This document shows, piece after piece, positions 36,177 to 44,534 of a stretch of DNA of 64,000 nucleotides. Both the position numbers and the translations under genes were made by a program. Source of the DNA: Rahnella inusitata (lineage in GTDB: Bacteria > Pseudomonadota > Gammaproteobacteria > Enterobacterales > Enterobacteriaceae); the NCBI RefSeq assembly GCF_003263515.1, contig NZ_JYDE01000017.1, positions 186,001-250,000 of the forward strand. The letters are read 5' to 3'. A model generated the notes under the pieces. That model saw only the letters and a list, made by a program, of their open reading frames with translations. It was not told the origin of the DNA and ran no database searches. Numbering within the stretch: position 1 is the stretch's first letter; each line of letters starts with the position of its first letter.

Positions 36177-36203
36177 AACCTTTCGCTAACGTGTTCTTCA
36201 TAC

Positions 36204-36461
36204 TTATTTGTACAGCTCAGCCGTACCGTAAAGATGGTTTTCACCTGAAGCACCGATGATGCGGTATGAGCTTGCACCGGCTTCTGTTGCTTTAGCATTC
36301 AGTTTTGACTGCAAAGTGCTCAGGCTGCCGTTAGAAGAAGCACTGATGGTGCCGACAACTTGCTGACCTGCCGGGGCGGACTGAACTTCAGTCGCGGCCA
36401 GAGTAGAGAAAGAAGCGGTGGCGAGTGTCAGTGCTGCGATGGTCATTGCGATGGTTTTCAT
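36204..36461 (-). CDS. Small secreted YdgH/BhsA/McbA-like protein (DUF1471), copy 3
   Basis: 85 residues, the more diverged paralogue: QQVVGTISASSNGSLSTLQ replaces the QQAIGVVSATSGNSLTSLQ of copies 1 and 2, while EAGASSYRIIGASGENHLYGTAELYK is kept. The signal peptide is MKTIAMTIAALTLATASFSTLA. It lies in the same tandem orientation, with its own promoter module (TTGCAC-N17-TAACAT). Confidence 0.87.
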   Translation of the reverse strand: MKTIAMTIAALTLATASFSTLAATEVQSAPAGQQVVGTISASSNGSLSTLQSKLNAKATEAGASSYRIIGASGENHLYGTAELYK

Positions 36462-36540
36462 GATGTCTGTTCCTGTCGTTCATTTTTGTTTGGGGCGTCT
36501 GATGCAGAAGCCTCAGTTTTCGGGTGAACGTTTTTTATTA

Positions 36541-36623
36541 GTTAACGTTCGATAAGTAAATGTTAGAGGTTGGCGACGGTTTGTGCAAGATGTTTTTTTA
36601 ATGAGCGTTAACTTATTGTGCTG
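36541..36623 (-). promoter_or_regulatory. Shared promoter module, copy 3
   Basis: Minus-strand -35 TTGCAC (36583-36588) and -10 TAACAT (36560-36565) are 17 bases apart, with the same upstream AAGTTAACGCTCATTA block and the same downstream TTATCGAACGTTAAC block as copy 2, at identical offsets. Confidence 0.65.
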
Positions 36624-36720
36624 TGACGTGAGTCACATGAAATGAGGAGTTTGTTTTGGTTCTGTTAATTTTGTGTTTTTAAAATGATTAGCTCTAACCA
36701 ATAAAACATCGCTTATCCAA

Positions 36721-36765
36721 TTTTGTGCTGAATGAATCATTAATGATCGCTAAGTTAATGATTGG
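36721..36765 (-). promoter_or_regulatory. Orphan half of the promoter module
   Basis: TTTGTGC and TTAATGATCGCTAAGTTA recur with the same spacing as in the modules before copy 3 and the fourth gene, but no -10 and no open reading frame follow. It may be a remnant of a lost gene copy. Confidence 0.35.
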
Positions 36766-36833
36766 CTCTGACTGGCGGGGATGTTAAAACTGGGGCATCT
36801 TCTTAAAGGAGAGAGAGAAGAGGGTGTGGCGTT

Positions 36834-36863
36834 AAAAGATAAGGCGACCAGAGCCGCCTTATC
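36834..36863 (-). terminator. Terminator of the small proline-rich secreted protein gene
   Basis: On the minus strand GATAAGGCG and CGCCTTATC pair and are followed by TTTTAA. Confidence 0.6.
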
Positions 36864-36906
36864 GTGATCCCTGCGCTGACATTCTTCCGTCAGGTAGCCG
36901 TCTTCC

Positions 36907-37164
36907 TTAGTAGTAAATGGAAGCGGGCTGATGACCAGAAGTTGAAGGTGCAGGTGGCTGAGTCGGAGACGTCGGGATACGGCCTTGTGAGACTTTTTTA
37001 GTCACATAGGTACCGGGTTTACAGAAATTACTGTCCCCGGTCACATTGACCATCGCCACTTCCTGACTCAGTAAAGGCATCATGATAACCTGCTGTGCGG
37101 CAACATTGGCAACCGGGACAGCGGTTAACGCCAGAACTGCAAGAAGGATTTTAAGATTACTCAT
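36907..37164 (-). CDS. Small secreted protein, proline-rich tail, unknown function
   Basis: 85 residues; not recognised. A signal peptide (MSNLKILLAVLALTAVPVANVAA) is followed by a short domain with one Cys (GDSNFCKPGTYVTKK) and a tail rich in Pro, Ser and Thr (PTSPTQPPAPSTSGHQPA). It is unrelated in sequence to the three DUF1471 genes next to it but shares their promoter layout (TTGCGC-N17-TATCAT), so it is probably made under the same conditions. AGGACGTAACATC precedes ATG 37164. Confidence 0.7.
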   Translation of the reverse strand: MSNLKILLAVLALTAVPVANVAAQQVIMMPLLSQEVAMVNVTGDSNFCKPGTYVTKKVSQGRIPTSPTQPPAPSTSGHQPASIYY

Positions 37165-37237
37165 GATGTTACGTCCTGGGTTTGTACCGTGTAAAAACGC
37201 TTATAGCTTGTGCAGCTTTGCGGGTTTGAGTGATTTT

Positions 37238-37320
37238 CTTATCGCTCGATAATTAAATGATAATCTCCGCTGGACTTATGCGCAACTATTTTTAATAATG
37301 ATCGTTAAGTTATTTTTGTC
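37238..37320 (-). promoter_or_regulatory. Shared promoter module before the proline-rich secreted protein
   Basis: Minus-strand -35 TTGCGC (37280-37285) and -10 TATCAT (37257-37262) are 17 bases apart, with AACTTAACGATCATTA upstream and TTTAATTATCGAGCGATAAG downstream. It is collinear, base for base, with the modules of copies 2 and 3. Confidence 0.65.
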
Positions 37321-37382
37321 ATGAAAATTTATAACGAAAAGTTTTAACAACCATAATCACAATGGTGATGGAAGGAGGGTGT

Positions 37383-38042
37383 ATGAGCACTGAACAGACG
37401 GCTTTGGTCCGGAAAAGTCGCGGTCGCCCAAAACAGTTTGACCGTGGAACTGCTCTGAGCAAGGCCTTGAATTTATTCTGGCGCCACGGCTATGAGGCCA
37501 CGTCATTAGCGGATTTGGTCGAAGCCACAGGTGCCAAGGCTCCCACGCTGTATGCTGAATTTGGCAACAAAGAAGGGTTATTTCGCGCAGCCGTTGAACA
37601 TTATCTGACTAACTTTTACGAAAAGAGCTCATGTTTATTGAGCAAAACAGATTTGTCCGTCGAGGAAACCATCGGTCAGTATCTGCGCGCTATCGCAGAA
37701 CTGTTTACTGACTGCGATACGCCGAGCGGTTGCTTTATGATCAGCGCCTCATCCGGGATGTCTTCATCCTCCGCGGATATCGCAGAAATGCTGCGCGCAC
37801 GCCATCTTTCTCAGGAACGCTCATTGTTCGAGTTCTTTGAGAAGAGAAAACAGTCAGGCGAACTGACAGCGGTTACCGACAGCGCGTTGCTGGCGAAATA
37901 CCTCGCCTGCACCATTCAGGGCTTCTCGGTCCAGGCTCGTGACGGTGCTACTGCCGCCGAGCTGAATCAGCTGATTGATGTCGTGATGAAAATCTGGCCG
38001 CAGCTGAGCAGAGCAACGGTTGTCAGCACTGCCGCGCACTGA
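37383..38042 (+). CDS. TetR-family transcriptional regulator
   Basis: A 219-residue TetR repressor. The helix-turn-helix spans about residues 20-66 (ALSKALNLFWRHGYEATSLADLVEATGAKAPTLYAEFGNKEGLFRAAV), and the C-terminal ligand domain is variable. A CPSGCF-like CDTPSGCFMI segment places it with the AcrR/YcdC-like group. ATG 37383 follows GGAGG. The stop is three bases before the MpaB-family gene, so the two are co-transcribed and the regulator probably controls itself and that enzyme. Confidence 0.88.
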   Translation: MSTEQTALVRKSRGRPKQFDRGTALSKALNLFWRHGYEATSLADLVEATGAKAPTLYAEFGNKEGLFRAAVEHYLTNFYEKSSCLLSKTDLSVEETIGQYLRAIAELFTDCDTPSGCFMISASSGMSSSSADIAEMLRARHLSQERSLFEFFEKRKQSGELTAVTDSALLAKYLACTIQGFSVQARDGATAAELNQLIDVVMKIWPQLSRATVVSTAAH

Positions 38043-38045
38043 CGG

Positions 38046-38927
38046 ATGTTGAGCATTAAAACATTGTTAAGAAGTAAAATTGAACGCCAGGTGCTGAGTA
38101 TTTCGGGCCTGGCGTTGGGCGGTATAGACTTTGAGAAACCGGCAGGTGATCCGGGGCTGTTTGGCCCGGAAAGCGTGACCTGGCGGGTTCACGGTGATTT
38201 CACTTCTATGCTGTGCGGCGGCGTGAGTGCGTTGCTGTTGCAGATGCTTCACCCGCTGGCGCTGGCCGGTGTCTGGGATCACTCCTCATTTCGCGAAGAC
38301 ACGCTGGGACGGCTGCGACGCACCAGCCAGTTTGTCTCCGGCACGACTTTTGCGCCGATAAACGACGCCAATGCGTTAATCGAAAAAGTAAAATCCATTC
38401 ATTTGCGGGTGACCGGCACCGATGCGTACGGCACGCCATATGCCGCCAGCGATCCGGACTTACTGGTCTGGGTGCATGTCACCGAAGCCTACAGTTTTCT
38501 GCAATCCCATCTGCGTTATCGCAACCCGGCGCTGAGTCTGGCGGATCAAAACCGCTATTATCAGGAATTCGCACGGGTGGCGGAAAGTCTTGGTTCTGCC
38601 AACGTGCCGGACAACGTAAAGGCGGTCGAAGCCTATTTTCAGGCGATGCGTGCGCAGCTGCGCTGTGACGAGCGCACACTGGAAGTGGTGAGATTATTGC
38701 AAAACGCGCCCGCGCCAAGCCGTCTGGCGAAACCGGCAGGTCGCCTGCTGATTCAGGCGGGCGTCGATCTTCTGCCTGAGTGGGCGTCAAAACAGCTGGG
38801 GATTTCCCTTTCCCCGTTGAAACGCCAATTAGTCCGTTTTGGTACCCGCCGCATCGCGCGCTTATTGCGCTGGGCGGTGCGTAACGGATCATGGCACCGC
38901 GCCATGCGCCGGATGGGCCGTTTGTAA
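38046..38927 (+). CDS. MpaB/latex-clearing-protein-type oxygenase family protein (DUF2236)
   Basis: A 293-residue protein of the ER-bound oxygenase/rubber oxygenase (DUF2236) family. The conserved segment LLQMLHPLALAGVWDHSSFREDTLGRLRRTSQFVSGTTF gives the first haem-region His residues, and DPDLLVWVHVTEAYSFL the second. Family members Lcp and MpaB use b-type haem in oxidative cleavage; the substrate here is unknown. ATG 38046 is coupled to the TetR gene. It converges on abgT with a five-base gap. Confidence 0.8.
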   Translation: MLSIKTLLRSKIERQVLSISGLALGGIDFEKPAGDPGLFGPESVTWRVHGDFTSMLCGGVSALLLQMLHPLALAGVWDHSSFREDTLGRLRRTSQFVSGTTFAPINDANALIEKVKSIHLRVTGTDAYGTPYAASDPDLLVWVHVTEAYSFLQSHLRYRNPALSLADQNRYYQEFARVAESLGSANVPDNVKAVEAYFQAMRAQLRCDERTLEVVRLLQNAPAPSRLAKPAGRLLIQAGVDLLPEWASKQLGISLSPLKRQLVRFGTRRIARLLRWAVRNGSWHRAMRRMGRL

Positions 38928-38932
38928 TTCAG

Positions 38933-40456
38933 TTACAAATGCGGATAGACGCCGGGTCCTATCGGCAAACCCAGCAGATACCAGCCCACCAGCATCAGCA
39001 ACCACACCACGAAAAACACAATTGGATACGGCAGCACCAGCGAATAATAGGTGCCGAGCTTCGCCTCTTTGTTGTACCTCTGGAGGAAACCGAGGAACAG
39101 CGGCACAAACGGCGACATCGGCGCCAGCGGGATCACCGAGGAATCGGCGACGCGAAAAACAATCTGTGCGAACGCCGGATGGAAGCCGAGCAGCATAAAC
39201 ATCGGCACAAAAATCGGCGCGAGAATCGACCAGATCGCCGAGCCGCTGGCGATAAACATACACAGCAATGCCGACAGGAAAATCAGTCCGAGGAACGCCG
39301 GAATACCGGTCATGCCGAGATTTTCCAGCACGTCCGTCAGCCCGATCGCCATAAATTTCCCCATATTGCTCCAGTTAAAAAACGCCACAAACTGGGAGAG
39401 AGGAAAAATCATCACGATAAAGCCAGCCATTGATTTCATCGGGTCGACCAGCAAATCCGGCACGTCGCTGGCGCTGCGGATCTGTTTTGTCACCATGCCG
39501 TAAGGCACCGAAATCACGAAGAAGAACAAAATGATCAGCGGGACAATGCCCTGAATAAACGGCGAGGGGATGATGCCGCCGGTTTTTGGATTGCGCAGCG
39601 GCGCCGCTTCCGGCACCACCAGCAAAGCCACCAGCCCGATGAACACCAGCGCCGCGATACCGCTCGCCATCAGCCCGCGATTTTGCAGCGGTGTCAGTTT
39701 TTTCATCTCGTCGTTGCGCTCGCCGTGGTACACCGGCAGGCGCGGTTCTACGAATTTATCGGTAAGGACGGCCCCGACAATAGTCAGCAAAATCACCGAA
39801 GCAGCCATAAAGTACCAGTTGTCGATCACGCTGACCTGCACCGCCGGATTGATTGCTTTCGCCGCTTCGGTACTCAGGCCAGACAGCAGCACGTCGGTGG
39901 TAACAATCAGTAAATTAGCCGTAAAACCGCAACCGACGCCCGCAATAGCCGCCAATAAACCGGCGACCGGATGACGCCCGACCGCGAGAAAAATCAGCGC
40001 ACCCAGCGGCGGCATCACCACCAGCGCCGCATCGGATGATATATGGCTGAAGAAGGCGATAAAAATCACCATATAACTGGCGTAGCGGGCGCTGACTTTC
40101 GAGGCCATTTTGTACATCAGGCTTTGCAGCAGCCCGACGCGCTCTGCCAGACCTGCGCCAATCACCAGCGCCAGAATTGAGCCGAGCGGCGTAAACCCGC
40201 TGAAGTTCTTGATGACGTTCGGCAAAATCCACTGAATACCTTCCACACTCAGCAGATTTTTAACGTGAATGATTTCACCGTTGCTGGGGTTCACCGCCGT
40301 AATATTCAGCCATGAAATCACCGCACTGGCGATCATCAGCACCGCAATCAGATAAACAAACAGCAAAAATGGGTTAGGAATTTTATTCCCCACACGCTCA
40401 ACCCACTGAAGAAATCCCCCCGGGCTTTGGCCGCTTTCCTGTGCATCTACACTCAT
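38933..40456 (-). CDS. abgT: p-Aminobenzoyl-glutamate transporter AbgT
   Basis: AbgT imports p-aminobenzoyl-glutamate, a folate breakdown product, across the inner membrane (related members export sulfonamides). It has 507 residues. The family signatures SHISSDAALVVMPPLGALIFLAVGRHPVAGLLAAIAGVGCGFTANLLI, ASGSAIWSILAPIFVPMFMLLGFHPAFAQ and PMSPFVPLFLGFLQRY are almost identical to E. coli. ATG 40456 has AGGG upstream. It is the last gene of abgABT. Confidence 0.96.
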   Translation of the reverse strand: MSVDAQESGQSPGGFLQWVERVGNKIPNPFLLFVYLIAVLMIASAVISWLNITAVNPSNGEIIHVKNLLSVEGIQWILPNVIKNFSGFTPLGSILALVIGAGLAERVGLLQSLMYKMASKVSARYASYMVIFIAFFSHISSDAALVVMPPLGALIFLAVGRHPVAGLLAAIAGVGCGFTANLLIVTTDVLLSGLSTEAAKAINPAVQVSVIDNWYFMAASVILLTIVGAVLTDKFVEPRLPVYHGERNDEMKKLTPLQNRGLMASGIAALVFIGLVALLVVPEAAPLRNPKTGGIIPSPFIQGIVPLIILFFFVISVPYGMVTKQIRSASDVPDLLVDPMKSMAGFIVMIFPLSQFVAFFNWSNMGKFMAIGLTDVLENLGMTGIPAFLGLIFLSALLCMFIASGSAIWSILAPIFVPMFMLLGFHPAFAQIVFRVADSSVIPLAPMSPFVPLFLGFLQRYNKEAKLGTYYSLVLPYPIVFFVVWLLMLVGWYLLGLPIGPGVYPHL

Positions 40457-40549
40457 CGTTTTACCCTCTGTTGTGTTGACTTTTTTTATATTTATTCCGC
40501 TCCTCCACGCCGGAACGGGGCGCGGAGGAGCGGTGGACTTACCAAAGAT

Positions 40550-42004
40550 TTATTTCAACGGCGAAGGTTTTACCCCGGCCGGGATAGGGCAGTGATAAGG
40601 GCGACGGATGCGCAACGCGTCGCGCTCTTTCTGGCACGCGGCGAGCAAATCCGGCTGAGTGAACAGGGCGATGGCGGTGGAGGACATGACTTTGGCCGCC
40701 AGGCACATGCCTTTGTGGGCGATGGACGTGCGCCCCTGAGAGACTATTTGCCAGGTGTGCAGCGGCGAACCGACCGCAAAGCACGGGCTGAAACATTGCG
40801 CCGTCGGCACCAGCCAACTGACATCGCCGACGTCCGTTGAGCCGTACAAAATATTGTTGTTCGGCGCGTAAGGTGCGACGGCATCGGTCAGTGCCGAGGT
40901 GCGCAGCGTTTCGGCGAACGGCATGCCTTCCGCGCCGCTGGTGCGCGAGATATTCAGCAGATTGTTATCGATGTCGTGTTCCGTCAGCGTGGCATGAATC
41001 GAGGCCGCAAACGTCCGCTCTTCGTCGGTATATTGCGGCGTGCCGAAGGCCTGCACGTACTGATACATCGCGCTTTCCAGCGTGCGGTTCGGCACATAAT
41101 TCGAACAGGCTTTATCAAAGCGCATCGACATGGTGGTGCCGGTCATCAGTGCCGCGCCTTTGGCAATATCCACCACGCGGTCAAAAATCGCCTGCGCCTG
41201 ATCCATCTGCGGTGCGCGCACCAGATACAGCACCTCGGCATCGGCTTGTACGACGTTCGGCGAAATTCCGCCCGCGTTGGTGATGGCGTAATGCAACCGC
41301 GCTTCCTGAATGATGTGCTCACGCAGGAAGTTAGCGCCGGTGTTCATCAGCGTCAGGGCATCGAGCGCGCTGCGTCCAAGATGCGGCGCAGCGGCGGCGT
41401 GTGAGGACACGCCTTTAAAGCTGAACGATGCCTGAATGTTGGCCAGCGTCTGGTTGCTGAACATGCCGCTGTAGGTTTCCGGGTGCCAGGTCAGCGCGGC
41501 ATCGACGTCATCAAACAAGCCTTCGCGCGCCATAAAGGTTTTGCCTGACCCGCCTTCTTCGCCCGGACAGCCGTAAAAGCGTACCGTGCCAGCAAGATTT
41601 TCGCGCTCCATCCAGGCTTTTACCGCCAGTGCGCCGCCGACCGCCGCGGTGCCGAGCAGATTATGGCCGCAGCCGTGGCCGTTGCCGTTTTCCACCAGCG
41701 GCTGCGGGCTGTCGCATCCGGCTTTCTGGCTAAGCCCGGCCAGCGCATCGAATTCGCCGAGCAGAGCGATAACCGGTTTACCGCTGCCGAAACTGGCGAT
41801 AAATGCTGTGTCCATGCCGCCGACGCCGCGCTCCAGCGTAAATCCGCTGGCTTCGAGTTTGTCGGCCAGTAAGGCTGAGGAAACGGATTCGGCGAAGCGC
41901 GTTTCCGGGGTGTCCCAGATGGCATCACTGATTTGCGCCAGCGACGGCTGCTGGTTATCCATAAAGTCGTTGATGAAATTAACGATATGCTGATCTGCCA
42001 TCAT
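40550..42004 (-). CDS. abgB: p-Aminobenzoyl-glutamate hydrolase subunit AbgB
   Basis: AbgB pairs with AbgA to cleave p-aminobenzoyl-glutamate into p-aminobenzoate and glutamate. It is an M20 metallopeptidase fold of 484 residues, with HGCGHNLLGTAAVGG, YGCPGEEGGSGKTFMAREG, ALTWHPE and STDVGDVSW as metal and substrate motifs. It overlaps the end of abgA by four bases (ATGA). A second ATG three bases later fits AAGGAG spacing as well or better. Confidence 0.95.
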   Translation of the reverse strand: MMADQHIVNFINDFMDNQQPSLAQISDAIWDTPETRFAESVSSALLADKLEASGFTLERGVGGMDTAFIASFGSGKPVIALLGEFDALAGLSQKAGCDSPQPLVENGNGHGCGHNLLGTAAVGGALAVKAWMERENLAGTVRFYGCPGEEGGSGKTFMAREGLFDDVDAALTWHPETYSGMFSNQTLANIQASFSFKGVSSHAAAAPHLGRSALDALTLMNTGANFLREHIIQEARLHYAITNAGGISPNVVQADAEVLYLVRAPQMDQAQAIFDRVVDIAKGAALMTGTTMSMRFDKACSNYVPNRTLESAMYQYVQAFGTPQYTDEERTFAASIHATLTEHDIDNNLLNISRTSGAEGMPFAETLRTSALTDAVAPYAPNNNILYGSTDVGDVSWLVPTAQCFSPCFAVGSPLHTWQIVSQGRTSIAHKGMCLAAKVMSSTAIALFTQPDLLAACQKERDALRIRRPYHCPIPAGVKPSPLK

Positions 42005-43317
42005 TTTTCTCCTTCGAATTCAGCGATGTTTAACACCAGCGCGGCCAGCGTTTTGATGCCCTGCGCCATCACTTTTTCGTCGAAATCAAACAGCTCATTG
42101 TGATGACCCGCGCTAAGGTCGGTGCCGAAAATCACGTAAGAGGCTTCGCCGCCGCGCGCCTTGACGCGTTCCATCATGTAGGTCGCGTCCTCGGAACCCG
42201 CCGCGCCTTCCTGACGGTCGATGATGGTGTCGAACTCACCGAGTTTTTCCGCCTGACGGTGGATGTATTTCACCCAGGCTGCCGTAGGCGTACTGCTCTG
42301 TGCCGCGCCCATCAGTTTGATGTCGAATTTCACCTGATGCATTTCCGCTGCGCCGGAAATTACCTTCAGCGCCTGCTGATAAATGAATTCGTTGACCTCA
42401 TTGGTCGAACCACGCGTTTCGACTTTCATCATCGCGCTGGACGCGATCACATTTCGGCCAGTACCGGCCTGCAACACGCCGACGTTGACCCTTGAGCTGC
42501 CGCCGCTGTGGCGCGCAATAGCATGTAAACCGAGCGTTGCCTGCGCTACGGCCAGCAGGGCGTTACGGCCCTCTTCCGGCTTGCCGCCCGCATGCGATGC
42601 CACGCCGGTGAATTGCACATCCAGTTTGGTGGTCGCCATAAAGGTGTCGTTGCCGCAAACAATGTGATTAGCCGGAACGCCGGTGCCGATGTGTACCGCC
42701 GTGAAGAAATCGACGTCATCGACCACGCCCGCTGCGACCATCGATTTGGCGCCGCGCGTGCCCTCTTCGGCAGGCTGGAAAATCAGTTTGATAGTGCCGC
42801 AAAGCCGGTCGCGCATTTGCATCAGCACTTCCGCCAGACCCAGCCCGATAGTGGTGTGTCCGTCGTGACCGCAGGCGTGCATCATGCCGTTATTGGTTGA
42901 GGCAAACCCTTCGCGGAACGGGCGATGCTCTTCTTCGAGTACTTCGAATAAATCCAGTGCGTCCATGTCCACACGAAACCCCATCACCGGGCCGGGGTGA
43001 CCGGTTTCCAGCGTGGCGACAATACCGGTGAAACCGCCCGAGAAATGCGGCATCCAGCGGGCAATCGCCCCCTGTTCCAGCGCACGCTGTTCTTGCTCTG
43101 CCAGAACGGCGGCAGAGGGCAGCCCCATTCGTGAACCGGCGTCGATCACGTCTTTACCCAGCTTCAGCGTGTAACCGAGTTTTTCCAGCCGGTCAGCAAC
43201 CAGCGTGGAGGTACGGAATTCCAGCCAGCCGGATTCGGCATATTTATGCAGGTCACGACGTTGTTGTTGCAGGGCAGGGAACAGCTGTTCAACACGTTCA
43301 GAAATCTCATTTACCAT
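42001..43317 (-). CDS. abgA: p-Aminobenzoyl-glutamate hydrolase subunit AbgA
   Basis: The partner of AbgB, 438 residues, M20 family. FRVDMDALDLFE, MMHACGHDGHTTIGLG, IFQPAEEGTRGAKSM, AVHIGTGVP and AGHHNELFDFDE are the expected metal-site blocks. ATG 43317 follows a GTG codon that is also in frame. It is first in the operon and divergent from abgR, its likely regulator. Confidence 0.95.
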   Translation of the reverse strand: MVNEISERVEQLFPALQQQRRDLHKYAESGWLEFRTSTLVADRLEKLGYTLKLGKDVIDAGSRMGLPSAAVLAEQEQRALEQGAIARWMPHFSGGFTGIVATLETGHPGPVMGFRVDMDALDLFEVLEEEHRPFREGFASTNNGMMHACGHDGHTTIGLGLAEVLMQMRDRLCGTIKLIFQPAEEGTRGAKSMVAAGVVDDVDFFTAVHIGTGVPANHIVCGNDTFMATTKLDVQFTGVASHAGGKPEEGRNALLAVAQATLGLHAIARHSGGSSRVNVGVLQAGTGRNVIASSAMMKVETRGSTNEVNEFIYQQALKVISGAAEMHQVKFDIKLMGAAQSSTPTAAWVKYIHRQAEKLGEFDTIIDRQEGAAGSEDATYMMERVKARGGEASYVIFGTDLSAGHHNELFDFDEKVMAQGIKTLAALVLNIAEFEGEK

Positions 43318-43440
43318 CACGGACTCTCTTTTTTTTACAGATATGCAGGCTTTCTGCGGGGGAGGCAGAAATGAGGAAACCTCACTCTGGAAGGGGCTCG
43401 ACTGGCCTTATGTGATTTTCAATGTACATAAAGCAATCAG

Positions 43441-43455
43441 GGCATATAAGATGCC
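43441..43455. promoter_or_regulatory. GGCAT-ATAAG-ATGCC palindrome in the abgA-abgR interval
   Basis: A perfect five-base inverted repeat with a five-base centre lies in the 179-base divergent region. It is a candidate operator for the LysR protein AbgR. Confidence 0.35.
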
Positions 43456-43496
43456 AAAATCTTCTTAGTGATAATCAGGGGTTATCAAAGAGACTT

Positions 43497-44393
43497 ATGC
43501 CATCACAAATAAAAATGCATCAGCTGCGGGCGTTTGTTTCCGTGGCGCGACATGGCAGTATTCGCGCGGCCAGCCGGGTGATGGCGCTTTCACAGCCCGC
43601 GCTGACCAAATCGATTAAAGAGCTGGAAGAAAGTCTTGGCGCGAGATTGTTCGTCCGCCGCCGTCAGGGCGTGACGCTAACTGATTGTGGCGAAGCGTTT
43701 TTTAAGCGTGCCAGCCTGATTTTGGAGGAGTTGCGCGTGGCGCAGGAGGATATTGCCCAGCGCCTCGGCGCCACCAGCGGGAGGGTAAATATCGGTGTGG
43801 GTGCCAGCATCGCGCGCACTATTATGCCGGAAGTGATCGACCGCTTTCACCGCGAATTCCCCAATATGAAGGTGCGTATCGCCGAAGGTCAGCTGGTTTC
43901 GATGATCCCCGAACTGCGTCAGGGCGAGCTGGATTTTACGGTGAATACGTATTATCAGGGCCCCTTTGATAACGAACTGTTATATGAAAAACTTATGGAT
44001 AAAGAATATCGAGTAGTCGCAAGGCGCGGTCACCCGATGGAAAATGCGCGCTCGATGAAAGAGTTGTTGCACTGTGACTGGACGCTGCCGACGCCACGCG
44101 GAAGTTATTACAAATTGCTCAGCGAAGTGTTCCGCGACATGGACGCCGAGCCCAACATCAGCGTGATTTGCGAGACGTTTATGTCCTGCACCAGTCTCAT
44201 CGCCAAAACGGATTTTCTTAGCGTATTGTCGGTGGATGTCATTAACGATCCGGTGATCGGTCAGAGCCTGGTGGCACTTGATCTCGATCTGCCCCTGCCC
44301 ACGGCAACCTTCTATCTCATTCAGCGACGTGATACCACACTGACACCGATGGCGGCTTATCTGGCGCAGCTGTTCCGGCTGTATTGTCGATAA
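43497..44393 (+). CDS. abgR: LysR-family regulator AbgR
   Basis: A 298-residue LysR protein with HQLRAFVSVARHGSIRAASRVMALSQPALTKSIKELEE as helix-turn-helix. RVNIGVGASIARTIMPEVIDRFH, AEGQLVSMIPELRQGELDFTVNTYYQGP and TPRGSYYKLLSE match E. coli AbgR. It should sense p-aminobenzoyl-glutamate or a related compound and control abgABT. I start it at ATG 43497; the upstream frame crosses the operator region. Confidence 0.92.
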   Translation: MPSQIKMHQLRAFVSVARHGSIRAASRVMALSQPALTKSIKELEESLGARLFVRRRQGVTLTDCGEAFFKRASLILEELRVAQEDIAQRLGATSGRVNIGVGASIARTIMPEVIDRFHREFPNMKVRIAEGQLVSMIPELRQGELDFTVNTYYQGPFDNELLYEKLMDKEYRVVARRGHPMENARSMKELLHCDWTLPTPRGSYYKLLSEVFRDMDAEPNISVICETFMSCTSLIAKTDFLSVLSVDVINDPVIGQSLVALDLDLPLPTATFYLIQRRDTTLTPMAAYLAQLFRLYCR

Positions 44394-44534
44394 CGGTATC
44401 GTTTTGCTAAAAAAGCGCGCGTTTAGATGATTTATCGGGGATTTTTGGGAATATTGCCCGTTATCGTCATTGCTTATACGTTCTACACTGGCCATCACAG
44501 GGAATAATAAGCTTCCTAATATTGCCGAGGTCAT

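Noticed and set aside
36094-37320. Repeated promoter blocks as a mobile element
   Set aside because: Each copy sits at the same distance from a start codon and holds -35/-10 elements; no terminal repeats or target duplications were seen.
39051-40232. Several open frames antisense to abgT
   Set aside because: Shadows of a strongly conserved transporter gene; none has a recognisable domain.
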